Below are positions 25,068 to 33,940 of a stretch of 64,000 nt of DNA, in pieces. A program made the position numbers and the translations under genes. The notes beneath the pieces are model-generated. The model searched no databases. It saw only the letters and a program-made list of their open reading frames with translations, and was not told where the DNA came from. The stretch lies in the NCBI RefSeq assembly GCF_039543205.1, contig NZ_BAABJH010000002.1, positions 62,001-126,000 on the forward strand. The letters run 5' to 3'. Within the stretch, counting starts at the first letter, position 1. Each line of letters begins with the position of its first letter. This DNA is from Flaviramulus_B aquimarinus (lineage in GTDB: Bacteria > Bacteroidota > Bacteroidia > Flavobacteriales > Flavobacteriaceae).

Positions 25068-27311
25068 TTATTTTATTCTATAACGCAATCCCGCATAATA
25101 CATACTCCCAAAAATGGGACCATATACAAAAGTGGAATCAAAATTCGCGCCAAACGGATCATTGGCTCCCAAAATAGGATTCGGTTGTCTGACATTGGTT
25201 ACATTTTCACCACCTAAATATACTTCAAATTTAGGAGAAAACACTTTGGTGATTTGCGCGTTTAAGGTGGTCACAGTTGGTGTTCGTTCTTGTAATTGGT
25301 ATGGTATTGGATTACTTGTTGTAGACGCATAACGCTGATCGCTTAACCAATTAAATGTAACATCAATCTTCCATCGCCCTAATTGTCCTTCTTCTTGATT
25401 CGTTTTATAACCTATATTAGCAAACAAACGATGTTTTGGTGTTAACGGTCGCTCCAATCGCCCTGAATTATAATCGGTTTTTACGTCGTAAAACTTATAT
25501 GCGGTTCTTACGTCAACGCCTTTAAAAGGGCTATAATTTAATTCCAATTGAAAACTATTGGCAAAACTCTTTCCGCTAAGGTTATAAAAATTAATTTCTT
25601 GCGGGTTTTCCCAATCGACCACTACTTGGTTTTTAAAATCGGTTTTATAGTAATCTAACGTGATGTCTGCTTGTCGTCCAAAAAGGCGGAATCCTTGTAA
25701 ATAGGAAAACCCATAGTTCCAAGCAATTTCTGGATCTAAACCATAAATTTTACCTCCTGAATTTAAAATATTAATTTGCCTAGATGTTGAAAACAGTTGT
25801 TGGTTTTCGGTAAAGATATTTGCACTGCGCTTCCCTCTTCCAAAGGATGCTCTAAATGCCGACTTGCCCCAAGGCGAGTAACGCACATGCAACCTAGGTG
25901 TTACAAATGTTCCTAATAGGTTATGATGGTCTATACGAATCCCTGCAGTAAGATTCAACAATTCTAAATTATCATAGCTATACTCAAAAAAGGCACCTAC
26001 TGCGTTTTCGGTTCTTTCATAATCTATGGTGTTTACAAATTCATCATAATGATCATAGGTATAACTAATACCTGTTTTTATTTTATGTCGAGAATCGCTA
26101 ATAATAGAATTATAAATGGCATTGGTATATAAACTATTATGCTTGATATCATAAATGTTCAATCCAAAATAAGACGCTTGTTTATGACTGCTGAATGCCG
26201 TTTGTACACCAAGGCTTTGCCAAGGGATTTCTGGGTTTACATAGCCAAATTTCGTAGAAATCTCATAACGTTTGGTATCAATTTCACTTCCCCAAAAACG
26301 CTTAGTTAGTCTATCGGTATCCGGATAAAAATCGAGTTCTCCAGTTTGCTTTTCATCATTTAAAAACTTCAAATTAATAAAACTGACAAAGCCTTTTTGA
26401 GTATCGGTATATTGCCAACGGTTCATCAAATTAATTTGATTGAATAAAGGCATGTCCAAAAACCCATCATCATTAACATCGTGTTTTTTATTATGTGTAT
26501 TACCATGTATATAAACCCCGGTATGCCATTTATCATTTACTTTTGTATTGATGTGGGTATTCAACTCCAAACGTTCACTACTTGCTCCATACAGATTAAC
26601 AAACAATTTGTCATCAGTTGATGGTTTGACCAACTCAGCATTAATTTGCCCAGCTATACTTTCGTAACCATTAATAGCACTACCCGTACCTTTGGTTATT
26701 TGAATACTTTCTATCCAAGTACCAGGAATAAAACTCAATCCGTAAGACTGTGATGCCCCTCGAATAGAAGGTATATTTTCAGTGGCTATTAAAATATATG
26801 GACTTGTTAAGCCCAGCATTTTTATTTGGCGTGTTCCTGAAATGGCATCGGCAAAATTAACATCGATAGATGGGTTGGTTTCAAAACTCTCCGACAAATT
26901 ACAACAGGCTGCTTTTAACAATTCCTCACTGCTCACATTAATGACATTAGTTGCTTTTAAATAGGATTTAGCCGTGGCTTGTTTTCTAGAGGTTACTGTA
27001 ATTTCATCTAAATCGCTTGTTGGTTGCAACCAGTGATGCACCATTTTTTTAGGATCTAAAATGTTTAATGTATCGGTTTTAAAACCAACATAGCTAATCA
27101 CCAATTTTTTATATTCCGGCATATAGCTAAGTAAAAAATTGCCATCAATACCTGTAACCGTTCCTACTTCTGTATTTAGCCAGTACACGTTAGCACCAGC
27201 TAAACCTATATGTTCGTTTTTATCGTTTGCTTCCATAATCATCCCACTAATGCTGCTTTGGGACAACATTAATAGTGGAAGCATTAATATTACATATAAA
27301 ATATATTTCAT
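25068..27311 (-). CDS. TonB-dependent outer-membrane receptor, probably metal-linked
   Basis: The protein has 747 residues. The signal peptide (MKYILYVILMLPLLMLSQ) is followed by a carboxypeptidase-regulatory-like domain (about 20-95, ending TGIDGNFLLSY), a plug domain (about 100-220, with GTGSAINGYESIAGQINAEL) and a 22-strand-type barrel ending YYAGLRYRIK. A Cys-Cys pair (136-137, KAACCNLSESFETNPSID) lies in the plug. It sits between two HMA proteins, directly abutting the upstream HMA-MauE gene, so copper or another soft metal, free or chelated, is the likely substrate. That is inferred from context only. Confidence 0.88.
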   Translation of the reverse strand: MKYILYVILMLPLLMLSQSSISGMIMEANDKNEHIGLAGANVYWLNTEVGTVTGIDGNFLLSYMPEYKKLVISYVGFKTDTLNILDPKKMVHHWLQPTSDLDEITVTSRKQATAKSYLKATNVINVSSEELLKAACCNLSESFETNPSIDVNFADAISGTRQIKMLGLTSPYILIATENIPSIRGASQSYGLSFIPGTWIESIQITKGTGSAINGYESIAGQINAELVKPSTDDKLFVNLYGASSERLELNTHINTKVNDKWHTGVYIHGNTHNKKHDVNDDGFLDMPLFNQINLMNRWQYTDTQKGFVSFINLKFLNDEKQTGELDFYPDTDRLTKRFWGSEIDTKRYEISTKFGYVNPEIPWQSLGVQTAFSSHKQASYFGLNIYDIKHNSLYTNAIYNSIISDSRHKIKTGISYTYDHYDEFVNTIDYERTENAVGAFFEYSYDNLELLNLTAGIRIDHHNLLGTFVTPRLHVRYSPWGKSAFRASFGRGKRSANIFTENQQLFSTSRQINILNSGGKIYGLDPEIAWNYGFSYLQGFRLFGRQADITLDYYKTDFKNQVVVDWENPQEINFYNLSGKSFANSFQLELNYSPFKGVDVRTAYKFYDVKTDYNSGRLERPLTPKHRLFANIGYKTNQEEGQLGRWKIDVTFNWLSDQRYASTTSNPIPYQLQERTPTVTTLNAQITKVFSPKFEVYLGGENVTNVRQPNPILGANDPFGANFDSTFVYGPIFGSMYYAGLRYRIK

Positions 27312-28043
27312 TTAATTGTAGGTTATAATGAGCATGATAATGGCCATAATCATCATGATGCTGTTTTCAATAAACGTTGCTTTGGTCATAGGAAGTTTTA
27401 AGGCTGTTCCTAAACACGCACACTGAATTGTTTTTTTATTCAGTAATGTTTTGGTCACACCTATAGTCGTAATTCCTAAAATACCCAAAGTAATTATTAG
27501 AGCTATGGTAATTTCAAAACGCATTAAAAACATCAGGCCAAGGACAACCTCTATAAAAGGATAAACCCATCCATAAACAGGAACCACTTTGGCTACGGGA
27601 TCATACATTCTGAATGATTTTGGAAAACCTTTTAAGTCCAATAGCTTAAAAAAGCTAAAAACAATGTAAAAAAGCCCCATAAAATCGAGCATGAATCCAT
27701 TAATATCCCAAGGGGTTCTATTAAGTAAAACCGAAGATATGGTTATGTATCCAAATATTAAAAACAGCGGAAAGAGTTGTTTTAGCTCTGATTTTTCTGC
27801 TTCTATAATTACTAATGACGGTTCGAAAATGTTTCGTTCGTTCTTTATTGAAATTGAATATTTATCAGAAAGTGCACTTTGTAATGTTTCAATTGAAATG
27901 TGCTTGGTCATTTCTACGGCGACCTCAGAAGCTTCTAAATTAATCGAAGCCTTTATAACCTCTGGAAGCATGTTTAATTGGTCTTCCACAGACGTTTTGC
28001 AACCATTACAGGTCATACCTGTAACTGTATAGGTGTGTATCAT
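27312..28043 (-). CDS. HMA domain fused to MauE-like membrane domain
   Basis: The protein has 243 residues. The N-terminal HMA domain has GMTCNGCKTS (Cys12, Cys15). After a linker, four to five membrane helices (about 90-243) form a MauE/DoxX-like domain with WVYPFIEVVLGLMFL and the late motif IQCACLGTALKLP, the CxCxG site of MauE-type thiol proteins. It resembles inner-membrane modules that couple metal binding with thiol redox chemistry. Its stop codon abuts the TonB receptor start. Confidence 0.82.
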   Translation of the reverse strand: MIHTYTVTGMTCNGCKTSVEDQLNMLPEVIKASINLEASEVAVEMTKHISIETLQSALSDKYSISIKNERNIFEPSLVIIEAEKSELKQLFPLFLIFGYITISSVLLNRTPWDINGFMLDFMGLFYIVFSFFKLLDLKGFPKSFRMYDPVAKVVPVYGWVYPFIEVVLGLMFLMRFEITIALIITLGILGITTIGVTKTLLNKKTIQCACLGTALKLPMTKATFIENSIMMIMAIIMLIITYN

Positions 28044-28118
28044 TTTAAGAAATAATTTTGAGTTATTTAAAAATTAAGGGAATCCGTGTTCACGGAAATA
28101 AAAAAAATCTTTAAACAA

Positions 28119-28520
28119 TCAAATGATAAAAACCTGGTCTAAAACCTGGATATCGGTGACCAAATTGGGAGGGGAATAATCTTTATGGGGTATGGTTTGT
28201 TTTGGTAAACCTTCAAAACCATTAAGGTATGCATACGTGTATGCAATGATAAAGTGTTGTTTCTTAAAATCTAAATCTTCAAAGGAAACGACTTTTAACT
28301 CGTCTTGACCTTCAATAATTTCTATTTCATCTTTACAACAAGTTTTCTTTTGTAAAATCTCCAAAGCTTCCATTTCACATTTTTCAGCTTCAGCAAACAC
28401 AGAAACATCGACTAAAACATCACCACAAAAATGCTTTTCAACAGTAAAGGACACTGTTGAAAACAAAACAAGCAACGCCATAACCGACGAAAAACCTTTA
28501 TGTAATAATTGTTTTACCAT
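28119..28520 (-). CDS. HYC_CC_PP family secreted protein
   Basis: The protein has 133 residues. A hydrophobic leader (about 12-27) precedes VEKHFCGDVLVDVSVF; CEMEALEILQKKTCCKDE follows, and YSPPNLVTDIQVLDQVF ends it. The spaced His-x-Cys, Cys-Cys and Pro-Pro elements define the Bacteroidota HYC_CC_PP family, which tends to accompany TonB receptors and HMA proteins. Cysteines and His suggest metal binding. First gene of the four-gene metal unit, with a promoter match just upstream. Confidence 0.8.
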   Translation of the reverse strand: MVKQLLHKGFSSVMALLVLFSTVSFTVEKHFCGDVLVDVSVFAEAEKCEMEALEILQKKTCCKDEIEIIEGQDELKVVSFEDLDFKKQHFIIAYTYAYLNGFEGLPKQTIPHKDYSPPNLVTDIQVLDQVFII

Positions 28521-28537
28521 CCTGATAGGTATTAGAA

Positions 28538-28545
28538 CAAAAATA
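28538..28545 (-). promoter_or_regulatory. Putative promoter -7 element (TATTTTTG) of the metal cluster
   Basis: The minus strand reads TATTTTTG, 18 bp before the first gene of the HYC/HMA/TonB unit. It is an AT-rich match, so confidence is moderate. Confidence 0.4.
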
Positions 28546-28590
28546 CTAAAAAATGAAATCTCTTCTGGTATTTTATCAAATGATTAACAC

Positions 28591-29019
28591 TTAATTTTTA
28601 ATTTTATGATAATAAAATGCGGGAAGTAAAAGGATTAAAATTATAGGCTGAATTAAAAAACGACGCACATTAAAAAACAAATAATAGTCCTCTTGTCTTG
28701 GGTTAACAACAAAATACAAATATAGCACCATTAACACAACAAAGGCTATACCGTAAATGGCTCCTGAAAACTTAACAATGCTTTTATCTTTAAAAACTAG
28801 AAACAAAATAGCTAATGAAATCAGCGTATTCAAAATATATCGAAACGCTGTAAAACCAAAAAGTTTTAACACTTCTCGTCTGGGGCTATCTATGTATAAA
28901 TAATCATTTTGAAAGAAGGTCAAATAAGGGTCATAAAATAAAAAATCTTCAAAAAAGCGAATTAAAATAAGTATGAATACTAAACCAGAAAGCAATATGT
29001 ATTTAGTTACCTTACTCAT
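28591..29019 (-). CDS. Exosortase F system-associated membrane protein
   Basis: The protein has 142 residues and about four membrane helices. It has FEDFLFYDPYLTFFQ near the N-terminus and NVRRFLIQPIILILLLPAFYY near the end, the pattern of the small protein that accompanies XrtF throughout Flavobacteriia. Its start overlaps the end of xrtF by 8 bp, so the two are translated together. Its role is unknown, presumably an accessory of the sorting enzyme. Confidence 0.85.
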   Translation of the reverse strand: MSKVTKYILLSGLVFILILIRFFEDFLFYDPYLTFFQNDYLYIDSPRREVLKLFGFTAFRYILNTLISLAILFLVFKDKSIVKFSGAIYGIAFVVLMVLYLYFVVNPRQEDYYLFFNVRRFLIQPIILILLLPAFYYHKIKN

Positions 29020-29563
29020 CCTTTTGCTTTAATTTAGAAAATCTATTCACCCAAAATATCCATAATAAAAAAACCATCCCATAAATAATAGCTGGAAAAA
29101 CAACGGTATGCATAACATCTTCGTATTCAGGATAATGATACATCCCTATAATTAGAATAACAATCCGTAATACATTTACGGTATAAATTAAAACGGCACC
29201 TGAAAGGATATAAAAAAAAGTCGTTTTTAATGTTCCTGAAAAAGCGACTATAAAGGACATAAATAGAACAATAACACTGATGGCATTACAGCCCTCTATA
29301 ATCCTTGCTATAAACTTGCCGTTAACAATAACTTTCATAGATGGTTCATCTGGATGTGGTAAAATTTCAGAATTATACCCAAAAGCACGAAGTAGCGTAT
29401 CTGTTTGTTTTGAGACCAAATGCGTCATATAATCCGGATAGAATCTAGAACCATCAGAATACTGCAAATACAGTTTATAAATTACGGATAAAGCAATATA
29501 AACTGCTAGGAAAGTAAGGATGAACTTTATAACCGACTTGTATTTTACAAAAAGTGCTTTCAA
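29012..29563 (-). CDS. xrtF: Exosortase family protein XrtF
   Basis: The protein has 183 residues and about five membrane helices. The exosortase catalytic triad is visible: Cys92 (IIEGCNAISV), Arg133 (NVLRIVI) and His152 (DVMHTVVFP). Exosortases process proteins carrying C-terminal sorting signals at the inner membrane; the substrates of the F type are not established. No PEP-CTERM-like tail was seen in any protein of this window. The gene diverges from the methionine sulfoxide reductase gene. Confidence 0.92.
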   Translation of the reverse strand: MKALFVKYKSVIKFILTFLAVYIALSVIYKLYLQYSDGSRFYPDYMTHLVSKQTDTLLRAFGYNSEILPHPDEPSMKVIVNGKFIARIIEGCNAISVIVLFMSFIVAFSGTLKTTFFYILSGAVLIYTVNVLRIVILIIGMYHYPEYEDVMHTVVFPAIIYGMVFLLWIFWVNRFSKLKQKDE

Positions 29564-29647
29564 TTACTCTGTTTCGTTTTCATTTCCGCAAAGGTGGAAA
29601 TCTATTAATTTTATTAAAACTGGATATCGAAATTACGTCTTTTTAAA

Positions 29648-29655
29648 TACTTTTG
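29648..29655 (+). promoter_or_regulatory. Putative -7 element (TACTTTTG) for the fRMsr gene
   Basis: TACTTTTG matches TAnnTTTG, 17 bp before the ATG at 29673. It lies inside the longer open frame that begins at 29520, which supports the downstream start. Confidence 0.5.
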
Positions 29656-29672
29656 CCAAAACTTTTAGCTTT

Positions 29673-30128
29673 ATGATTTTTAAAACACTAAAACCACAAG
29701 TAAAAACAATTATTTCTAATACTCAAAAAACCGTTGATCAGCGCCTTTTAAGTATCTGTGAATTACTTGAAACTCATATAGACTATTATAATTGGGTCGG
29801 TTTTTATTTTAGAAATGGCAATAAAGAAGAGCTCCTTTTAGGGCCTTATGTTGGTGAACCTACGGACCATACCGTTATTCCTTTTGGAAAAGGTATTTGC
29901 GGTCAAGTAGCTATAAGCAATGAAAACTTTGTGGTTCCCGATGTTACTACTCAAGATAATTATATTGCTTGTAGCATAACGGTTAAAGCTGAAATAGTCG
30001 TACCTATTTTTGTTAATGGTAAAAATATTGGACAAATTGATATTGACTCCAATATGCCCGACCCATTCACTGAAGCCGACGAACGCTTTTTAGAGTTTGT
30101 ATGTACTCAAGTTGCTACTCTAGTTTAG
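29673..30128 (+). CDS. msrC: GAF-domain free methionine-(R)-sulfoxide reductase
   Basis: The protein has 151 residues from the ATG at 29673 (MIFKTLKPQVKTIISNTQ). The frame is open back to 29520, but that part would cross the xrtF start and contains a promoter. The single GAF domain has WVGFYFRNGNKEELLLGPY, then GKGICGQVAISNENFVVPDV and IACSITVKAEIVVPIFVNGK, whose Cys residues match the catalytic and resolving positions of YebR/fRMsr. It reduces free methionine-R-sulfoxide using thioredoxin. The length matches the family (about 150-160). Confidence 0.87.
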   Translation: MIFKTLKPQVKTIISNTQKTVDQRLLSICELLETHIDYYNWVGFYFRNGNKEELLLGPYVGEPTDHTVIPFGKGICGQVAISNENFVVPDVTTQDNYIACSITVKAEIVVPIFVNGKNIGQIDIDSNMPDPFTEADERFLEFVCTQVATLV

Positions 30129-30129
30129 T

Positions 30130-30211
30130 AAATTCCAAATAAAAAGTACCAAATCCCAAAATACACCTACACATAAAAGTTTTGATTTTTGGGTTTTAGG
30201 AATTGGAATTT
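30130..30211. repeat. Large imperfect hairpin with AATTCCAAA words between msrC and purH
   Basis: AAATTCCAA at 30130-30138 is answered by TTGGAATTT at 30203-30211, and ACCAAATCCCAAAA by TTTTTGGGTTTTAGG inside it. The whole 82 bp can fold into one long interrupted stem. It shares the ATTCCAAA word with 22467-22503, so it may be a dispersed intergenic element; it may also end msrC transcription. Confidence 0.55.
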
Positions 30212-30298
30212 GTTCTAACTGTTAACAACTCCTCCTTTTCGTTAAAAAAACACATCCTTTTTTAATAATTCTAAGCTTATTTTTTTAATGGAAATAAG

Positions 30299-30306
30299 TA
30301 TTTTTG
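30299..30306 (+). promoter_or_regulatory. Putative purH promoter -7 element (TATTTTTG)
   Basis: TATTTTTG matches TAnnTTTG, about 77 bp before the purH ATG. No clear TTTG at the -33 position was found. Confidence 0.35.
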
Positions 30307-30382
30307 CAATTATTTATAAATTTCAGTCTAAAACACTCGAAAAAACAAAAAAGTCATTTCAAAATAACATAACACAACACTA

Positions 30383-31915
30383 ATGAGCAACGAAAAAACC
30401 ATTAAATCAGCATTAATCTCAGTATTTAGCAAAGACGGTTTAGAACCTATTGTTAAAGAGCTAGACAAACAGGGCGTAACCATTTACTCTACTGGTGGTA
30501 CTGAAAAATTTATTAATGATTTGGGTGTTAACGTTGTTCCTGTTGAAGATGTAACCTCCTACCCTTCTATTCTTGGTGGGCGTGTTAAAACCTTACACCC
30601 AAAGGTGTTTGGTGGTATTTTAAACAGACAAAGTCACGATGGTGATGTTGCTGAATTAGCTGAATATGAAATCCCACAAATAGATGTAGTTATTGTTGAT
30701 TTATATCCGTTTGAAAAAACGGTAGCCTCCGGTGCAAGCAATCAAGATATTATTGAAAAAATTGATATTGGTGGTATTTCCCTAATTAGAGCTGCTGCAA
30801 AAAATTATGCGGATGTTATTTGTGTATCGTCTGTTAATGATTATGCTGAGTTTTTAGAATTGATTTCTGAAAACAATGGTGTTATTTCTGAAGAAAACAG
30901 AAGACGTTTTGCAGGAAAGGCATTCAATGTATCATCGCATTACGATACAGCTATTTTTAACTACTTCAACAAGAACCATGATGAAGCTGCATTAAAAATC
31001 AGTGAAACTAAAGGTAAGGTTTTGCGTTATGGTGAAAATCCACATCAAAAAGGCTTTTTCTTTGGTAACTTTGATGAGCTATTTACGAAACTTCACGGAA
31101 AAGAATTAAGCTACAACAACCTTTTAGATGTTGATGCTGCTGTAAATTTAATGTTGGAATTTAAAAACGATGCTCCAACATTTGCCATATTAAAACACAA
31201 TAATGCTTGTGGTTTGGCACAACGCAATACTTTACACCAAGCCTATGTTGATGCTTTAGCAGGCGACCCTGTTTCAGCTTTTGGAGGTGTTTTAATAAGC
31301 AATAAAGAGATAGACTTAGCCACTGCAGAAGAGGTCCACAAATTATTTTGTGAAGTGGTTATAGCCCCATCTTTTTCAGAAGAAGCCTTAGAGCTTTTAA
31401 AAGGCAAAAAGAATCGAATTTTATTAGTCATTCATGATATTGAAATGCCAAAAATGAATGTAAGAAGTTGTTTAAATGGTGTTTTACTTCAAGATAGAAA
31501 TACCATTACTGATACTGCTGAAGGCTTAAAAAATGTCACTAACACAGCGCCGACAACTGATGAAATAGACGATTTGATTTTTGCCTCAAAAATCTGCAAA
31601 CACACCAAATCAAATACCATAGTTTTAGCAAAAAACAAACAACTATGTGCTAGCGGAACAGGACAAACCAGTCGTGTTGACGCTTTGCAACAAGCCATAC
31701 ATAAAGCCCAATCCTTTAATTTTGATTTAAATGGAGCAGCAATGGCCAGCGATGCCTTTTTCCCGTTTCCTGATTGTGTGGAAATTGCAAACAACGCTGG
31801 AATTAAAGCCGTTATTCAACCAGGCGGTTCAATAAAAGACCAATTAAGTATTGATTATTGCAACGAAAATGGTGTAGCTATGGTCATGACAGGCACACGC
31901 CATTTCAAACATTAA
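30383..31915 (+). CDS. purH: Bifunctional AICAR formyltransferase/IMP cyclohydrolase
   Basis: The protein has 510 residues. The N-terminal MGS-like cyclohydrolase domain (about 1-150) has YSTGGTEKFI and GGRVKTLHPKVFGG. The AICAR formyltransferase domain follows, with RYGENPHQKG, LKHNNACGLA (Lys-His pair) and DAFFPFPDCVE. It catalyses the last two steps of de novo purine synthesis. Stand-alone gene, full length for the Bacteroidota form. Confidence 0.97.
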   Translation: MSNEKTIKSALISVFSKDGLEPIVKELDKQGVTIYSTGGTEKFINDLGVNVVPVEDVTSYPSILGGRVKTLHPKVFGGILNRQSHDGDVAELAEYEIPQIDVVIVDLYPFEKTVASGASNQDIIEKIDIGGISLIRAAAKNYADVICVSSVNDYAEFLELISENNGVISEENRRRFAGKAFNVSSHYDTAIFNYFNKNHDEAALKISETKGKVLRYGENPHQKGFFFGNFDELFTKLHGKELSYNNLLDVDAAVNLMLEFKNDAPTFAILKHNNACGLAQRNTLHQAYVDALAGDPVSAFGGVLISNKEIDLATAEEVHKLFCEVVIAPSFSEEALELLKGKKNRILLVIHDIEMPKMNVRSCLNGVLLQDRNTITDTAEGLKNVTNTAPTTDEIDDLIFASKICKHTKSNTIVLAKNKQLCASGTGQTSRVDALQQAIHKAQSFNFDLNGAAMASDAFFPFPDCVEIANNAGIKAVIQPGGSIKDQLSIDYCNENGVAMVMTGTRHFKH

Positions 31916-32083
31916 ATAGGCTCAAAAACTGTGTTTTAACAGTCTAAAAATCGATAAAAAGCGTATAAGAGGTAGGCATGCTTGTTTTATTGAATTTTGA
32001 GCTCTAGATCGCTCAAATATTTAGGAACTTTTATTACATTTACGGGATTCGTTTTTAAACCACATAAAAAATATTAATAGCAC

Positions 32084-33112
32084 ATGGGATTTTTTGATTT
32101 CTTAACCGAAGAAATTGCAATAGATTTAGGGACTGCAAACACACTTATTATTCACAACGACAAAGTTGTTGTAGATGCGCCTTCTATAGTGGCTCGCGAC
32201 AGGATTTCTGGTAAAATAATTGCCGTTGGTCAAGAAGCGAGTTTAATGCAAGGGAAAACCCATGAAAATATTAAAACCATTCGTCCATTAAAAGACGGTG
32301 TTATTGCCGATTTTGATGCTTCTGAGCAAATGATAAGTATGTTCATTAAAAACATACCTGCTCTAAAAAAGAAATTTTTTACACCAGCGCTTCGTATGGT
32401 TATTTGTATTCCTTCTGGAATTACCGAAGTAGAGATGCGTGCGGTAAAAGAAAGTGCCGAACGTGTTAATGGTAAAGAAGTCTATTTGATTCACGAACCT
32501 ATGGCTGCGGCTATTGGTATTGGTGTAGACATTATGCAACCAAAAGGAAACATGGTTGTGGACATAGGTGGTGGTACTACCGAAATTGCTGTAATTGCCT
32601 TAGGCGGCATTGTTTGTGATAAATCAGTAAAAATTGCAGGTGATGTGTTTACAAACGATATTGTGTATTACATGCGTACCCAACACAACTTGTATGTAGG
32701 TGAACGTACTGCTGAAAAAATAAAAATCCAGATCGGCGCAGCTACTGAAGATTTAGAATTACCTCCTGAGGACATGAGTGTTCAAGGTCGTGATTTATTG
32801 ACCGGAAAACCCAAGCAAGTGTCTATTTCATACCGTGAAATTGCCAAAGCTTTGGATAAATCTATTTTGCGTATTGAAGATGCGGTTATGGAAACCCTAT
32901 CGCAAACTCCTCCAGAATTAGCTGCCGATATTTACAATACTGGCATCTATTTAGCGGGTGGTGGTTCTATGTTACGTGGTTTAGACAAACGTTTGTCGCA
33001 GAAAACAGACTTACCGGTTTATATTGCAGAAGATCCATTACGCGCCGTAGTAAGAGGCACAGGTATTACGCTTAAAAATTTACCTAAATACAAAAGTGTA
33101 TTGATAAAATAG
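32084..33112 (+). CDS. mreB: Rod-shape-determining protein MreB
   Basis: The protein has 342 residues. The actin-fold phosphate loops are present: IAIDLGTANTLI near the start, VVDIGGGTTEIAVIALGG in the middle and YLAGGGSMLRGLD late. The N-terminal MGFFDFLTEE can serve as the short amphipathic membrane anchor. MreB filaments guide lateral wall synthesis. It is first of the elongasome operon, 15 bp before mreC. Confidence 0.97.
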   Translation: MGFFDFLTEEIAIDLGTANTLIIHNDKVVVDAPSIVARDRISGKIIAVGQEASLMQGKTHENIKTIRPLKDGVIADFDASEQMISMFIKNIPALKKKFFTPALRMVICIPSGITEVEMRAVKESAERVNGKEVYLIHEPMAAAIGIGVDIMQPKGNMVVDIGGGTTEIAVIALGGIVCDKSVKIAGDVFTNDIVYYMRTQHNLYVGERTAEKIKIQIGAATEDLELPPEDMSVQGRDLLTGKPKQVSISYREIAKALDKSILRIEDAVMETLSQTPPELAADIYNTGIYLAGGGSMLRGLDKRLSQKTDLPVYIAEDPLRAVVRGTGITLKNLPKYKSVLIK

Positions 33113-33127
33113 GAATAGGTATATAAC

Positions 33128-33940
33128 ATGCAACAGATTATTAATTTTATAATTAGAAACAAAAACTTTTTGTTGTTCTTGTTACTATTTTGCATGTCCC
33201 TTTTATTTACTATTCAATCCCATTCGTACCATAAAAGTAAATTTATTAATTCGGCTAACTTTTTAACTGGTGGTATCTATAATTCAGTAAACAATATAAG
33301 TGGTTATTTCAATTTAAAATCGCAAAACCAATTATTAGCAGAAGAGAATAAAAGATTGCGTGCGCTTATCCTTAATTCCGAAATACAGCCAGATTCAGCA
33401 TACATTGATAGTTTAACTTTTAACAAAGCATATCGGTTTTATAACGCCAATATTATAAAAAACAGCTATGCATTGACTGATAATATCTTAACTCTTAATA
33501 AAGGCACAAACGATAGTATAAAACAAGATTTCGGCGTTATCTCATCTAAAGGCTTAATCGGTATTGTTGATAAAACCAGCAATAATTATGCAACAGTTTT
33601 ATCTATTTTAAATACAACCAGCAGAATTAGTGCGCAACTAAAAAAAACCAACCATTTTGGGACCTTAACTTGGAATGGAGACACACCTGATCTTACGCAA
33701 CTTATTGATATTCCAAAAATTGCACCTGTTAAAATTGGAGATACCATAATAACATCTGGACGTTCTTCTATTTTTCCTAAAGGTGTACCTATAGGTCTTA
33801 TAGAGAGCTTTCAATTAGACATTGCCGAAAATTACTATGAAATTAATGTTCAGCTATTTAACGACATGACCAATATTGAGCATGTTTATATTATAGAAAA
33901 TAGTAATACAGAAGAAATTAATACTTTATTACATGAATAG
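33128..33940 (+). CDS. mreC: Rod-shape-determining protein MreC
   Basis: The protein has 270 residues. One membrane helix (about 12-28) is followed by a coiled coil (about 50-85, with NQLLAEENKRLRALIL) and a beta-rich periplasmic domain containing GVISSKGLIGIVDKTSNNYA and TSGRSSIFPKGVPIG, the MreC family hallmarks. It links MreB with the PBP2/RodA synthase. Overlaps mreD by 8 bp. Confidence 0.93.
   Translation: MQQIINFIIRNKNFLLFLLLFCMSLLFTIQSHSYHKSKFINSANFLTGGIYNSVNNISGYFNLKSQNQLLAEENKRLRALILNSEIQPDSAYIDSLTFNKAYRFYNANIIKNSYALTDNILTLNKGTNDSIKQDFGVISSKGLIGIVDKTSNNYATVLSILNTTSRISAQLKKTNHFGTLTWNGDTPDLTQLIDIPKIAPVKIGDTIITSGRSSIFPKGVPIGLIESFQLDIAENYYEINVQLFNDMTNIEHVYIIENSNTEEINTLLHE

Noticed and set aside
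29520..29672. 51-residue N-terminal extension of the GAF protein
   Set aside because: It crosses the divergent xrtF start and contains a TAnnTTTG promoter; the family length fits the start at 29673.
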